Shown here in pieces: positions 1 through 5,755 of a DNA stretch of 6,035 nucleotides. Source of the stretch: an uncultured Roseburia sp. (GTDB lineage: Bacteria; Bacillota; Clostridia; Lachnospirales; Lachnospiraceae); the NCBI GenBank assembly GCA_945928585.1, contig CAMENQ010000157.1, positions 1 through 6,035 on the forward strand. Direction: 5' to 3'. The position numbers were made by a program, and so were the translations under genes. Position 1 is the first letter of the stretch. Every line of letters starts with the position of its first letter. The notes under the pieces were generated by a model. It made no database searches, was not told the DNA's origin, and saw only the letters and a list, made by a program, of their open reading frames with translations.

Positions 1-25
1 TGAGATAAAAAATCGAAAAAAATAC

Positions 26-54
26 TAGACATTAATGTTAATAAAGATTAAAAT
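26..54 (+). promoter_or_regulatory. Probable sigma-A promoter of the rpe-thiN-DUF3810 cluster
   Basis: TAGACA at 26-31 matches the -35 consensus TTGACA at 5 of 6 positions. TAAAAT at 49-54 matches TATAAT at 5 of 6. They are separated by the optimal 17 bp. Transcription would start near 61, leaving a leader of roughly 27 nt before the rpe start at 88. The spacer contains a small perfect inverted repeat, ATTAA-TG-TTAAT (31-42), which could be an operator or simply AT-rich sequence. Whether read-through from an upstream gene also feeds the cluster cannot be seen here. Confidence 0.6.
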
Positions 55-74
55 ATAAGTAATGAATATGTGAT

Positions 75-79
75 GGGAG
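75..79 (+). promoter_or_regulatory. Ribosome binding site that fixes the rpe start
   Basis: GGGAG at 75-79 lies 8 nt before ATG 88. This favours ATG 88 over the in-frame GTG 70 and ATG 73, which would overlap or precede this Shine-Dalgarno. Family alignments of Rpe also begin at the MLKLAPSILNAD sequence encoded from 88. Confidence 0.7.
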
Positions 80-87
80 AATTATAT

Positions 88-765
88 ATGTTAAAATTAG
101 CACCTTCAATTTTAAACGCAGACTATGCGAGGCTTGGCGACGAAATAAAGACTGTTGATGAGTGTGGAGCAGATTATATACATTTGGATGTAATGGATGG
201 TATGTTTGTTCCTGCTATGTCTATAGGTATGCCGGTTATAAAAAGCCTTAGAAAATGTACGGACAAGATATTCGACGTACATCTTATGATACAGGATCCA
301 AACAGATACCTGCAGGATTTCAAGGATGCAGGAGCAGATATTATATCTGTACATGCAGAGGCTTGTACACAGCTTGATATTACCGTTGACAGGATAAAGC
401 AGCTTGGCTGTAAGGCAGGCGTGGTTTTAAATCCCGCCACCCCTTTAAGTATGCTTGACTTTGTTCTTGAAAACATTGATATGGTACTTATTATGACAGT
501 TAATCCGGGCTTTGGAGGACAGAGGTACATACAGAGTATGACCAGAAAGATAGTAGAGCTCAGACACATTATAGACGAACGGGGATACAATGTGGACATA
601 GAGGTAGACGGCGGCATAACTGTAGACAATGTAAGGACAGTCATTGATGCAGGGGCAAATGTTATAGTATCCGGTTCAGGAGTGTTTAAGGGTGATGTAC
701 GAAAAAATATGGAAGGCTTCAGAGAAGTTTTCAGGTCATATGATGTAAATATTGACAACGAATAG
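88..765 (+). CDS. rpe: Ribulose-phosphate 3-epimerase
   Basis: This cytosolic TIM-barrel enzyme interconverts D-ribulose 5-phosphate and D-xylulose 5-phosphate in the pentose phosphate pathway. The 225-residue product has normal family length and is complete. Signature segments appear in order: LAPSILNAD (4-12), HLDVMDGMFVP (32-42), DVHLMI (63-68), NPGFGGQ (139-145), VDGGI (173-177) and SGSGVFKGD (195-203). By family knowledge, H32, D34, H65 and D174 are the metal ligands, and D34 and D174 also act as the acid/base pair; all are present. The phosphate-binding glycines of NPGFGG and SGSG are intact. One small deviation is FVPAMSIG, where the family usually has Asn after FVP. The gene is first in a cluster with thiN 22 bp downstream and has its own probable promoter. 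Identification is secure. Confidence 0.97.
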   Translation: MLKLAPSILNADYARLGDEIKTVDECGADYIHLDVMDGMFVPAMSIGMPVIKSLRKCTDKIFDVHLMIQDPNRYLQDFKDAGADIISVHAEACTQLDITVDRIKQLGCKAGVVLNPATPLSMLDFVLENIDMVLIMTVNPGFGGQRYIQSMTRKIVELRHIIDERGYNVDIEVDGGITVDNVRTVIDAGANVIVSGSGVFKGDVRKNMEGFREVFRSYDVNIDNE

Positions 766-771
766 TCTGAA

Positions 772-776
772 AAGGA
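772..776 (+). promoter_or_regulatory. Ribosome binding site for thiN
   Basis: AAGGA at 772-776 sits 11 nt before ATG 788, a slightly long but workable spacing. It lies just after the rpe stop codon (763-765) and supports ATG 788 over the upstream in-frame TTG 752, which would start inside rpe without a Shine-Dalgarno. Confidence 0.55.
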
Positions 777-787
777 AATGGATATCA

Positions 788-1462
788 ATGAGCAGAATAT
801 TGATTATCACTGGTGGGGAGGTAAATATTACCTCCTCATTACAGTATACAAAGAAGAAAAAATATAATAAAATAATTGCCGTAGACGGAGGACTTAAGGC
901 TGCCCACCTGATGAACATAATTCCTGATTATATTATAGGGGACTTTGATACAGTAGAAGGCTGTCTTTTGGAAAAATATACAAAAATGGGCTGCCACACA
1001 AGAAGACTTAATCCAATGAAGGATGAGACAGACACAGAATCAGCTTATCTTCTGGCGTTGGAACTGGGAGCAGCAGAGGTAGATATAGTAGGCGCAACAG
1101 GTAGCAGGTTCGACCATACCTATGCAAATATTTTTCTTTTAAAGAGAGGCTTAAGAGATGGCGTAAAGGTACAAATCATAACTGAGCTTTGCAGGATATC
1201 GGCCATAGAGGGAGATACAAGCCTTCAACGTAAGGATATATACGGAAAATATATTTCTCTCATACAGTTTGACGGCAGTGCAAAAGGAGTAACCTTAAAA
1301 GGCTTTGTCTACAATGTTGAGAATTTTGATTTTGATACAGATAAGACATACAGACTTGGTGTCAGCAATGAACCGGCAGAGGAAGAAGTTCATATTCACA
1401 TAGACCGGGGCTGTATGCTTCTTATAGAGTCAAAGGAGGATAAATTTGAAGGAAATACTTAA
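788..1462 (+). CDS. thiN: Thiamine pyrophosphokinase
   Basis: This cytosolic enzyme transfers pyrophosphate from ATP to thiamine, giving thiamine diphosphate directly in the salvage route. The 224-residue product has normal length. The N-terminal catalytic domain shows AVDGG (31-35), the metal-binding IGDFDT (50-55), KDETDTE (78-84) and GATGSRFDH (102-110), all hallmarks of the family. The C-terminal thiamine-binding beta domain ends with the conserved GVSNE (191-195) after a GVTLKGFVY segment (167-175). The start at ATG 788 gives the usual N-terminus MSRILIITGGE. The gene lies 22 bp after rpe and its end overlaps the next gene by 17 bp, so the three are very likely co-transcribed. Thiamine diphosphate is the cofactor of transketolase, which uses the product of Rpe. 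No TPP riboswitch is visible in front of it. Confidence 0.96.
   Translation: MSRILIITGGEVNITSSLQYTKKKKYNKIIAVDGGLKAAHLMNIIPDYIIGDFDTVEGCLLEKYTKMGCHTRRLNPMKDETDTESAYLLALELGAAEVDIVGATGSRFDHTYANIFLLKRGLRDGVKVQIITELCRISAIEGDTSLQRKDIYGKYISLIQFDGSAKGVTLKGFVYNVENFDFDTDKTYRLGVSNEPAEEEVHIHIDRGCMLLIESKEDKFEGNT
1432..1439 (+). promoter_or_regulatory. Strong ribosome binding site inside thiN, fixing a TTG start
   Basis: AAAGGAGG at 1432-1439 is a near-perfect Shine-Dalgarno located within the thiN coding sequence. It lies 6 nt before TTG 1446, the start of the DUF3810 gene. The spacing is optimal and no ATG or GTG lies nearby in that frame, so this decides the non-ATG start. Confidence 0.85.
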
Positions 1463-2579
1463 GCTTAAAAGAACAAAACTGCTGATTTTACTGCCACTTG
1501 GCTTGTTGTTTCTTTTTCTTGCAAAATTAAGTCCTTTTATTGCAGAGTATGTTTTTGCAAGAGGATTATATAAAATATTATCCCTGCCACTGGGACTGGT
1601 GACAGGGATATTTCCGTTTTCTATGGCAGAGCTTATTATAGTACTTATTCCGGCTTTGTTAATTGCAGTAATTATATGCTTTGTTGTAAAGCTTGTAAAA
1701 GGCAGGGAAACGAGAAAATTTATTATACAAAAGGCAGTGTTAAATGTATTTTGTTTTATGGCAGTAATCTTTTTTATGTTTATTGTCTTATGCGGAACAA
1801 ATTATTACAGGTATGATTTTGCGGAAATGTACAATCTTGATGTAAAGGAAAGGTCAGTGGACGAGCTTAAGGAACTGTGCTTTTATCTTAAGGATATGGT
1901 GGAACAGTCAAAGGCAGACATACCGGAGAAAGATTTAGATGAAAATGGTGTAGTGACTTTTGGTGAAAACCGTACATATGAGTATTTCCCAGATGTGGCA
2001 GCTTCAGCTAAAAAAGCCATGACAAAGCTTTCGGAGGATTATCCGTCATTAAAATACAGCACAGGAGGGGCAAAGGAGGTTATTCTGTCAAGATATATGT
2101 CCTATGGCGGCATTGTTGGAATATTTATACCTTTCACTATGGAGGCAAATGTCAATAAGGATGTGGCAGATTACAACAGACCGGCAGACACATGCCATGA
2201 GCTTGCCCATATGAGAGGTTATATGAAGGAGCAGGAGGCAAATTACATAGCATACCTTGCCTGCGTAAACAGTGAAGAACCTGTATTTATTTACAGCGGA
2301 TATATGATGGCTTTTATACTGGCGACAAATTCGTTGTATGATTATGACAGTGAAGCTTATTGGGAGATAATGGAAGGACTTTCTGATAATGTGCTTGCGG
2401 ATATAAGATATGAGAATGAATACTGGAGAGAGCTTAGAAGCAATGAAGCGGCTGAGGTGGTGGATGAGATTATGAATGAGGTGAATGATACATATCTTAA
2501 GGCTAACGGACAGGAAAGCGGAGTGGCAAGTTATGGGGAGATGGTGGATTTGCTGCTGGCGGAGTATTTTTCACGGTAA
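1446..2579 (+). CDS. DUF3810 family membrane protein with HELAH zinc-metallopeptidase motif
   Basis: The 377-residue product resembles the DUF3810 family of bacterial membrane proteins; its physiological role is not established. The N-terminus has three hydrophobic segments at about 12-33, 58-84 and 97-117, followed by the family-typical GTNYYR (117-122). The remainder, about 260 residues, is soluble. It contains HELAH (251-255) and then E264 in the sequence EQEANY, the arrangement HExxH...E seen in zinc metallopeptidases. H251, H255 and E264 would be metal ligands and E252 the catalytic base; this is an inference from the motif. The conserved PFTMEANVN stretch and YSGYM also fit DUF3810. Topology probably places the motif domain at one face of the membrane; which face cannot be told confidently. 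The gene starts at TTG with a strong ribosome binding site and overlaps the end of thiN by 17 bp, suggesting translational coupling. It is the last gene before the palindromic element. Confidence 0.85.
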   Translation: MKEILKLKRTKLLILLPLGLLFLFLAKLSPFIAEYVFARGLYKILSLPLGLVTGIFPFSMAELIIVLIPALLIAVIICFVVKLVKGRETRKFIIQKAVLNVFCFMAVIFFMFIVLCGTNYYRYDFAEMYNLDVKERSVDELKELCFYLKDMVEQSKADIPEKDLDENGVVTFGENRTYEYFPDVAASAKKAMTKLSEDYPSLKYSTGGAKEVILSRYMSYGGIVGIFIPFTMEANVNKDVADYNRPADTCHELAHMRGYMKEQEANYIAYLACVNSEEPVFIYSGYMMAFILATNSLYDYDSEAYWEIMEGLSDNVLADIRYENEYWRELRSNEAAEVVDEIMNEVNDTYLKANGQESGVASYGEMVDLLLAEYFSR

Positions 2580-2590
2580 AGGGGCGTGGA

Positions 2591-2597
2591 TTTCAAA
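2591..2597 (+). repeat. TTTCAAA direct repeat, left candidate target-site duplication
   Basis: TTTCAAA is found here and again at 2903-2909. Each copy is separated by exactly 5 nt from the first or last base of the GGCTGT/ACAGCC end of the palindromic element. Equal offset on both sides is what a target-site duplication made on insertion would give. A 7-bp AT-rich match could also be chance. Confidence 0.45.
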
Positions 2598-2602
2598 GGG
2601 AC

Positions 2603-2674
2603 GGCTGTGACCGGATGGCAGGCTGTAATCGGATGGCAGGCTGTGACCGGATGGCAGGCTGTAATCGGATGGCA
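2603..2674 (+). repeat. Four tandem copies of an 18-bp repeat
   Basis: Four head-to-tail 18-bp units occupy 2603-2620, 2621-2638, 2639-2656 and 2657-2674, alternating between GGCTGTGACCGGATGGCA and GGCTGTAATCGGATGGCA. They can also be read as a 36-bp unit present twice. A degenerate start of a fifth copy (GGTTGT) follows at 2675. The inverse complement of the first variant, plus the next six bases, occurs once at 2874-2897, so the unit is the terminal part of the palindrome, amplified only on the left side. The copies are contiguous with no spacers, so this is not a CRISPR array. Confidence 0.9.
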
Positions 2675-2897
2675 GGTTGTCATATTTTCTTTCCGAAAGC
2701 TTCGGAGACAGCAAGAAATTTTATTAATACGATATTGTCAGTTTCTAAGCGGCGGTCATAACTCGACCTAGGCGCGGCCTAGGTCTCAGACAGATGACCT
2801 CTGCTAAGAAAATGACAATATTGTATTAATAAATTTCTAGCTGTCACCTCAATGCTTTCGAAAAGAAAATAAGACAGCCTGCCATCCGGTCACAGCC
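2603..2897. mobile_element. Long imperfect palindrome, MITE-like non-coding element
   Basis: The two arms (about 2657-2773 and 2777-2897) are reverse complements over about 117-121 bases each, with roughly four-fifths identity and a few 1-2 base gaps. The centre is a perfect 9-bp stem GACCTAGGC/GCCTAGGTC (2765-2773 with 2777-2785) around a 3-base loop. Well matched blocks include TTTATTAATAC with its complement, ATATTGTCA with TGACAATAT, and CGAAAGC with GCTTTCG. The outer end is the 18-bp repeat, four copies at left and one at right, flanked by TTTCAAA on both sides. No credible ORF lies inside. Size, terminal inverted repeats, apparent target duplication and absence of coding sequence fit a non-autonomous miniature transposon. 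It could instead be a chromosomal long-hairpin repeat of other origin. If transcribed from the upstream cluster it would fold into a hairpin of more than 100 bp, which could protect or attenuate the 3' end of that mRNA; it lacks a U-tract, so it is not a standard terminator. Confidence 0.7.
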
Positions 2898-2925
2898 TGA
2901 CTTTTCAAAATATAAGTGGTATAAA
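2897..2925 (+). promoter_or_regulatory. Probable extended -10 promoter for queA
   Basis: TATAAA at 2920-2925 is preceded by TGG (2917-2919), giving an extended -10 element. CTGACT at 2897-2902 is a -35 candidate matching TTGACA at 4 of 6 positions with a 17-bp spacer. Transcription would begin near 2932, giving a leader of about 90 nt before queA. The -35 hexamer overlaps the right end of the palindromic element, while the -10 lies outside it. A weaker alternative is TGGAAA (2950-2955) with TAAACT (2973-2978). No known riboswitch could be recognised in the leader. Confidence 0.5.
2903..2909 (+). repeat. TTTCAAA direct repeat, right candidate target-site duplication
   Basis: This is the partner of TTTCAAA at 2591-2597. 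It lies 5 nt after the last base of the right terminal repeat (2897), mirroring the 5-nt gap on the left. Confidence 0.45.
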
Positions 2926-2976
2926 AAATAGGGGTTGGGAAAAAAGTAGTGGAAAAACCTACATAAGTGGTGTAAA
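2912..2976 (+). repeat. Pair of 14-bp direct repeats in the queA leader
   Basis: ATAAGTGGTATAAA (2912-2925) and ATAAGTGGTGTAAA (2963-2976) differ at one base and are 51 bp apart, about five helical turns. A further AGTGG lies at 2948-2952. The first copy contains the putative extended -10. The pair could be a regulator site or a local duplication; no known regulator is assigned. Confidence 0.4.
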
Positions 2977-3023
2977 CTATGAAATGACTGCATAAAAAGA
3001 TAAGAGATTGAGAGGATATACAG

Positions 3024-4073
3024 ATGGAGAACTTATCAACACATGATTTTTATTATGATTTACCGCAGGAGCTTATTGCTCAGGATCCGCTTACGGACAG
3101 AGCATCCAGCAGGCTTATGCATATAGACAGAAATACAGGTGAATTTTCACATGATACATTTAGAAACGTTATTAATTATCTTAATAAAGGGGACTGCCTT
3201 GTTATAAATGATACAAAGGTTATTCCTGCCAGACTTTTCGGAGTGAGGGAGACGGAAGAAGGAGAACTTCTTACAGGAAAAATAGAGGTACTTTTATTAA
3301 AGAGAAAAGAAAATAATATATGGGAAACTCTTGTTAAGCCTGGAAAGAAATGCCGTCCAGGTACAAAGTTAAGTTTTGGTGACGGACTTCTTAAGGCTAC
3401 GGTTTTAGAGGTAGTGGAGGAAGGAAACAGGCTTATACAGTTTCAGTTTGACGGAATTTTTGAGGAAATACTTGATAAGCTTGGACAAATGCCTCTTCCG
3501 CCATATATTACACATGAACTTAAGGACAAAAACAGATATCAGACAGTATATGCAAAAAATGACGGCTCAGCAGCCGCACCTACGGCGGGACTTCACTTTA
3601 CAAAGGAACTTTTAAAAGAAATAGAAGACAAGGGAGTTACAATAGCACATGTAACCCTTCACGTTGGTCTTGGAACATTCAGACCGGTTAAGGTGGAAAA
3701 TGTTTTAGAGCATCATATGCATTCGGAGCTTGTTATTGTAGAAGAGTCAGAGGCAGAAAAGATAAATAATACAAAAAAGAATGGAAACAGGGTGATTTCC
3801 GTGGGAACTACAAGCTGTAGGACTTTGGAGTCTATGACCGATGAAAACGGAGTACTTCATTCAGGAAGTAAGTGGACGGACATATTCATATATCCGGGCT
3901 ATAAATTTAAAATGATAGACGGACTTATTACAAATTTCCATCTTCCTGAGTCTACGCTTCTTATGCTTGTCAGTGCATTTGCAGGAAAGGATAATGTAAT
4001 GAAGGCTTATGAGGAGGCTGTAAAGGAAAAATACAGATTTTTCAGCTTTGGGGATGCGATGATTCTTATATAA
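3024..4073 (+). CDS. queA: S-adenosylmethionine:tRNA ribosyltransferase-isomerase
   Basis: QueA transfers and isomerises the ribosyl group of S-adenosylmethionine onto 7-aminomethyl-7-deazaguanine at position 34 of tRNAs with GUN anticodons, forming epoxyqueuosine. It acts in the cytosol. The product has 349 residues, the normal length. Conserved segments appear in order: [12 protein letters not shown] (9-20), the DRASSRLM stretch (25-32), [12 protein letters not shown] (60-71), [12 protein letters not shown] (182-193), [10 protein letters not shown] (213-222), [11 protein letters not shown] (260-270) and [10 protein letters not shown] (302-311). The ATG at 3024 has AGAGGA (3011-3016) 7 nt upstream. 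The gene appears to stand alone: no tgt or ruvB neighbour is visible, and there is a 113-bp gap before aroA. Transcription probably begins at the promoter at the edge of the palindromic element. Confidence 0.97.
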   Translation: MENLSTHDFYYDLPQELIAQDPLTDRASSRLMHIDRNTGEFSHDTFRNVINYLNKGDCLVINDTKVIPARLFGVRETEEGELLTGKIEVLLLKRKENNIWETLVKPGKKCRPGTKLSFGDGLLKATVLEVVEEGNRLIQFQFDGIFEEILDKLGQMPLPPYITHELKDKNRYQTVYAKNDGSAAAPTAGLHFTKELLKEIEDKGVTIAHVTLHVGLGTFRPVKVENVLEHHMHSELVIVEESEAEKINNTKKNGNRVISVGTTSCRTLESMTDENGVLHSGSKWTDIFIYPGYKFKMIDGLITNFHLPESTLLMLVSAFAGKDNVMKAYEEAVKEKYRFFSFGDAMILI

Positions 4074-4134
4074 GGGTTTTACAGATTTGTTTATAATATA
4101 ATGCTATATTAATACCATTATAAATTTTAACCCT
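4073..4134 (+). other. AT-rich interrupted stem-loop between queA and aroA, with -10-like boxes
   Basis: AGGGTT (4073-4078) can pair with AACCCT (4129-4134), and TTTATAAT (4090-4097) with ATTATAAA (4117-4124), with unpaired stretches between them. No T-tract follows, so it is not a convincing terminator. The same stretch holds two overlapping perfect TATAAT boxes (4092-4097 and 4097-4102) and a TTTACA (4078-4083), a 5 of 6 match to the -35 consensus. The spacing of 8-13 bp is too short for a standard promoter. A promoter for aroA may be here but cannot be placed reliably. Confidence 0.3.
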
Positions 4135-4186
4135 GAAAAATTATTGAAAAAATATATTAGAGAATTATCAGAACAGGAAGGAAAAT

Positions 4187-5602
4187 ATGGATATATATAA
4201 AGTAAAAAAGCTTAACAGAACGGAAGATATAGTGGTAGAGGTGCCGGGATCAAAGAGTATTACAAACAGGGCGCTTCTTCTGGCAGCATTATCTGACGGT
4301 ATAACAATATTAAAAGGAACCTTGTTCAGTGATGATTCAAGGCATTTTTTAGGTTCCCTTATCAGTCTGGGCTTTAAGGTTGATATAGATGAAAAAAACT
4401 GTACCGTAAAGGTAGAGGGAAAAGGCGGAGCCATTCCAAATAAAGAAGGTACGGCAGATGTAGGAAGTGCAGGAACAGCCGCAAGGTTTATAACTGCCAT
4501 GTTGGGACTTTCAGACGGCTGTTATACTATAAATGCATCAGAGCAGATGAAAAAAAGACCGATGGAGCCTTTGTTTAAGGTGTTGGAGGACTTAGGGGCA
4601 GAGTTTGAATATCTTTGCGAGCCGTATCATCTGCCGGTTAAGGTAAAGGGATGCAGATATGACGAAGGCATGTCGAAAAAAGCTTCCAACACATCAGTTA
4701 ATTCAGAACAAATGGTAAAAAAACCGGAAAAGCAGAATGGTTCAGAAAAGCAGGATGGTTTGGAAAAGTCTGTTTCTTCGCATGTTACTCTGGATACAAA
4801 TGAAAGTACCCAGTATTTAAGTGCCATGCTTATGACTGGTGTTATGAACAAAGGCGGTATTGCCATACATGTGACAGGGGAGAGAAAAACAGGCTCTTAT
4901 GTTGACATTACACGGAATATGATGAAGGAATTTGGATGTAATGTAGAATATAAGGACGAAACATATTTTATCTATAAAAATGAAAAATATAAAAATAACA
5001 AAAAATATGGAAATGATTTTACATATCAGATTGAGCCGGATGTTTCTGCTGCCTGCTATTTTTACGGAATAGGTGCATTACTGGGAATAAAAGCTACAGT
5101 AAAAAACGTACACTTTAATTCCACACAGGGAGATATACAGTTCGTAAAAGCACTTGAGAAAATGGGATGTAAAGTGGATGACGAGGAAACAGGAATAAGT
5201 GTAAAAGGACCTGTTGGAGGTCAAAAGCTCAAGGGAATAGATATAGATATGAAGACATTTTCAGACCAGGCACTTACCATGGCTGCAGTCAGTATATTTG
5301 CAGAAGGAGATACTGTCATACGAAATGTAGGACATATAAGAAAGCAGGAGTCAGACAGGCTTTCGGCAATGGCTGCGGAGCTTGGAAGAATGGGCATAAA
5401 GTGTGAGGAGTATGATGACAGCATTACGATACATCCGGGTATGCCGTCACCATGTCAGATAGAAACATACGAAGACCACAGGGTAGCTATGGCATTTACA
5501 CTGGTTGGACTTGTATGTGACGGCATAGAGATAAAAAATCCTATGTGCTGCAGGAAAACCTTTGAGAAGTATTTTGATGTGATTGACAGCCTGTATCTAT
5601 AA
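4187..5602 (+). CDS. aroA: 3-phosphoshikimate 1-carboxyvinyltransferase (EPSP synthase) with an inserted loop
   Basis: This enzyme joins phosphoenolpyruvate to shikimate 3-phosphate in the cytosol, the sixth step of the shikimate pathway. Signatures are PGSKSITNRALLLAAL (20-35), GSAGTAARF (93-101), KKRPMEPL (122-129), PDVSAACYF (284-292), SDQALT (359-364, with D360 the likely catalytic Asp), QESDRL (387-392) and EDHRVAMAF (429-437), plus K457 near the end. The start has AAGG (4178-4181) 5 nt upstream. The protein has 471 residues; family members are usually about 425-430. Much of the excess is a Lys/Ser/Glu/Gln-rich insertion at about 162-198, just before STQYLSA (207-213), which corresponds to the shikimate-phosphate-binding SSQ motif. 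The insertion contains PEKQNG-SEKQDG-LEK repeats. The reading frame is intact and all main motifs remain, so the enzyme is probably functional. The motif GSAGTAARF differs from the E. coli form GNAGTAMRP. Confidence 0.95.
   Translation: MDIYKVKKLNRTEDIVVEVPGSKSITNRALLLAALSDGITILKGTLFSDDSRHFLGSLISLGFKVDIDEKNCTVKVEGKGGAIPNKEGTADVGSAGTAARFITAMLGLSDGCYTINASEQMKKRPMEPLFKVLEDLGAEFEYLCEPYHLPVKVKGCRYDEGMSKKASNTSVNSEQMVKKPEKQNGSEKQDGLEKSVSSHVTLDTNESTQYLSAMLMTGVMNKGGIAIHVTGERKTGSYVDITRNMMKEFGCNVEYKDETYFIYKNEKYKNNKKYGNDFTYQIEPDVSAACYFYGIGALLGIKATVKNVHFNSTQGDIQFVKALEKMGCKVDDEETGISVKGPVGGQKLKGIDIDMKTFSDQALTMAAVSIFAEGDTVIRNVGHIRKQESDRLSAMAAELGRMGIKCEEYDDSITIHPGMPSPCQIETYEDHRVAMAFTLVGLVCDGIEIKNPMCCRKTFEKYFDVIDSLYL
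4724..4771 (+). repeat. 18-bp tandem repeat inside aroA
   Basis: Two complete 18-bp units, CCGGAAAAGCAGAATGGT (4724-4741) and TCAGAAAAGCAGGATGGT (4742-4759), are followed by a partial third, TTGGAAAAGTCT (4760-4771). They encode PEKQNG, SEKQDG and LEKS. A more decayed related stretch lies upstream at 4703-4716. Because the unit is a multiple of three, gain or loss of copies keeps the reading frame. This repeat makes up much of the extra loop in the EPSP synthase. Confidence 0.8.
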
Positions 5603-5676
5603 GATAGACAGCCTTTATTCATCAAAAGCTCAGGAAATATATATCATGATGAAATAAATAGAAATAAAAGTGTTAA

Positions 5677-5731
5677 AAAACATACAGTCTTTGTTATTTA
5701 TGTGCGTAAAGACTGTATGTTTTATTATTTT
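5677..5731. terminator. Bidirectional intrinsic terminator between aroA and tyrA
   Basis: A perfect 16-bp stem, AAAACATACAGTCTTT (5677-5692) with AAAGACTGTATGTTTT (5708-5723), encloses a 15-nt loop. On the plus strand it runs into TTTTATTATTTT, and on the minus strand into a T-run from the AAAAAA at 5675-5680. It lies between two convergent genes, 74 bp after the aroA stop and 33 bp after the tyrA stop, so it can end both transcripts. Confidence 0.88.
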
Positions 5732-5755
5732 GACATTTTTAAATTACCGGAAATT

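Noticed and set aside
70..87. N-terminal extension of Rpe from GTG 70.
   Set aside because: The Shine-Dalgarno at 75-79 would lie inside this extension, and the family N-terminus starts at ATG 88.
752..787. N-terminal extension of ThiN from TTG 752, overlapping rpe.
   Set aside because: There is no ribosome binding site in front of it, and the extra residues lie outside the family domain; ATG 788 has AAGGA upstream.
174..788. Long minus-strand open frame of 204 codons opposite rpe.
   Set aside because: It lies antisense to a certain rpe gene with all family motifs, and its translation is low-complexity Ser/Thr/Ile-rich sequence typical of a shadow frame.
2603..2674. Short regularly repeated units resembling a CRISPR array.
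   Set aside because: The 18-bp copies are directly adjacent without spacers, and no cas genes are present.
2586..2771. Open reading frame of 61 codons over the tandem repeats, encoding repeated GWQAV units.
   Set aside because: It is simply the 18-bp repeat read in a frame divisible by three, running into one arm of the palindrome. There is no proper ribosome binding site and no domain resemblance.
2926..3023. A riboswitch (for example preQ1) in the queA leader.
   Set aside because: I could not find the conserved pseudoknot-forming elements; only weak pairings such as GTAG with CTAC are present.
5618..5653. Small inverted repeat TTCATCA/TGATGAA after aroA.
   Set aside because: It is a seven-base stem with a 22-nt loop, weak beside the 16-bp terminator hairpin just downstream, and likely chance.
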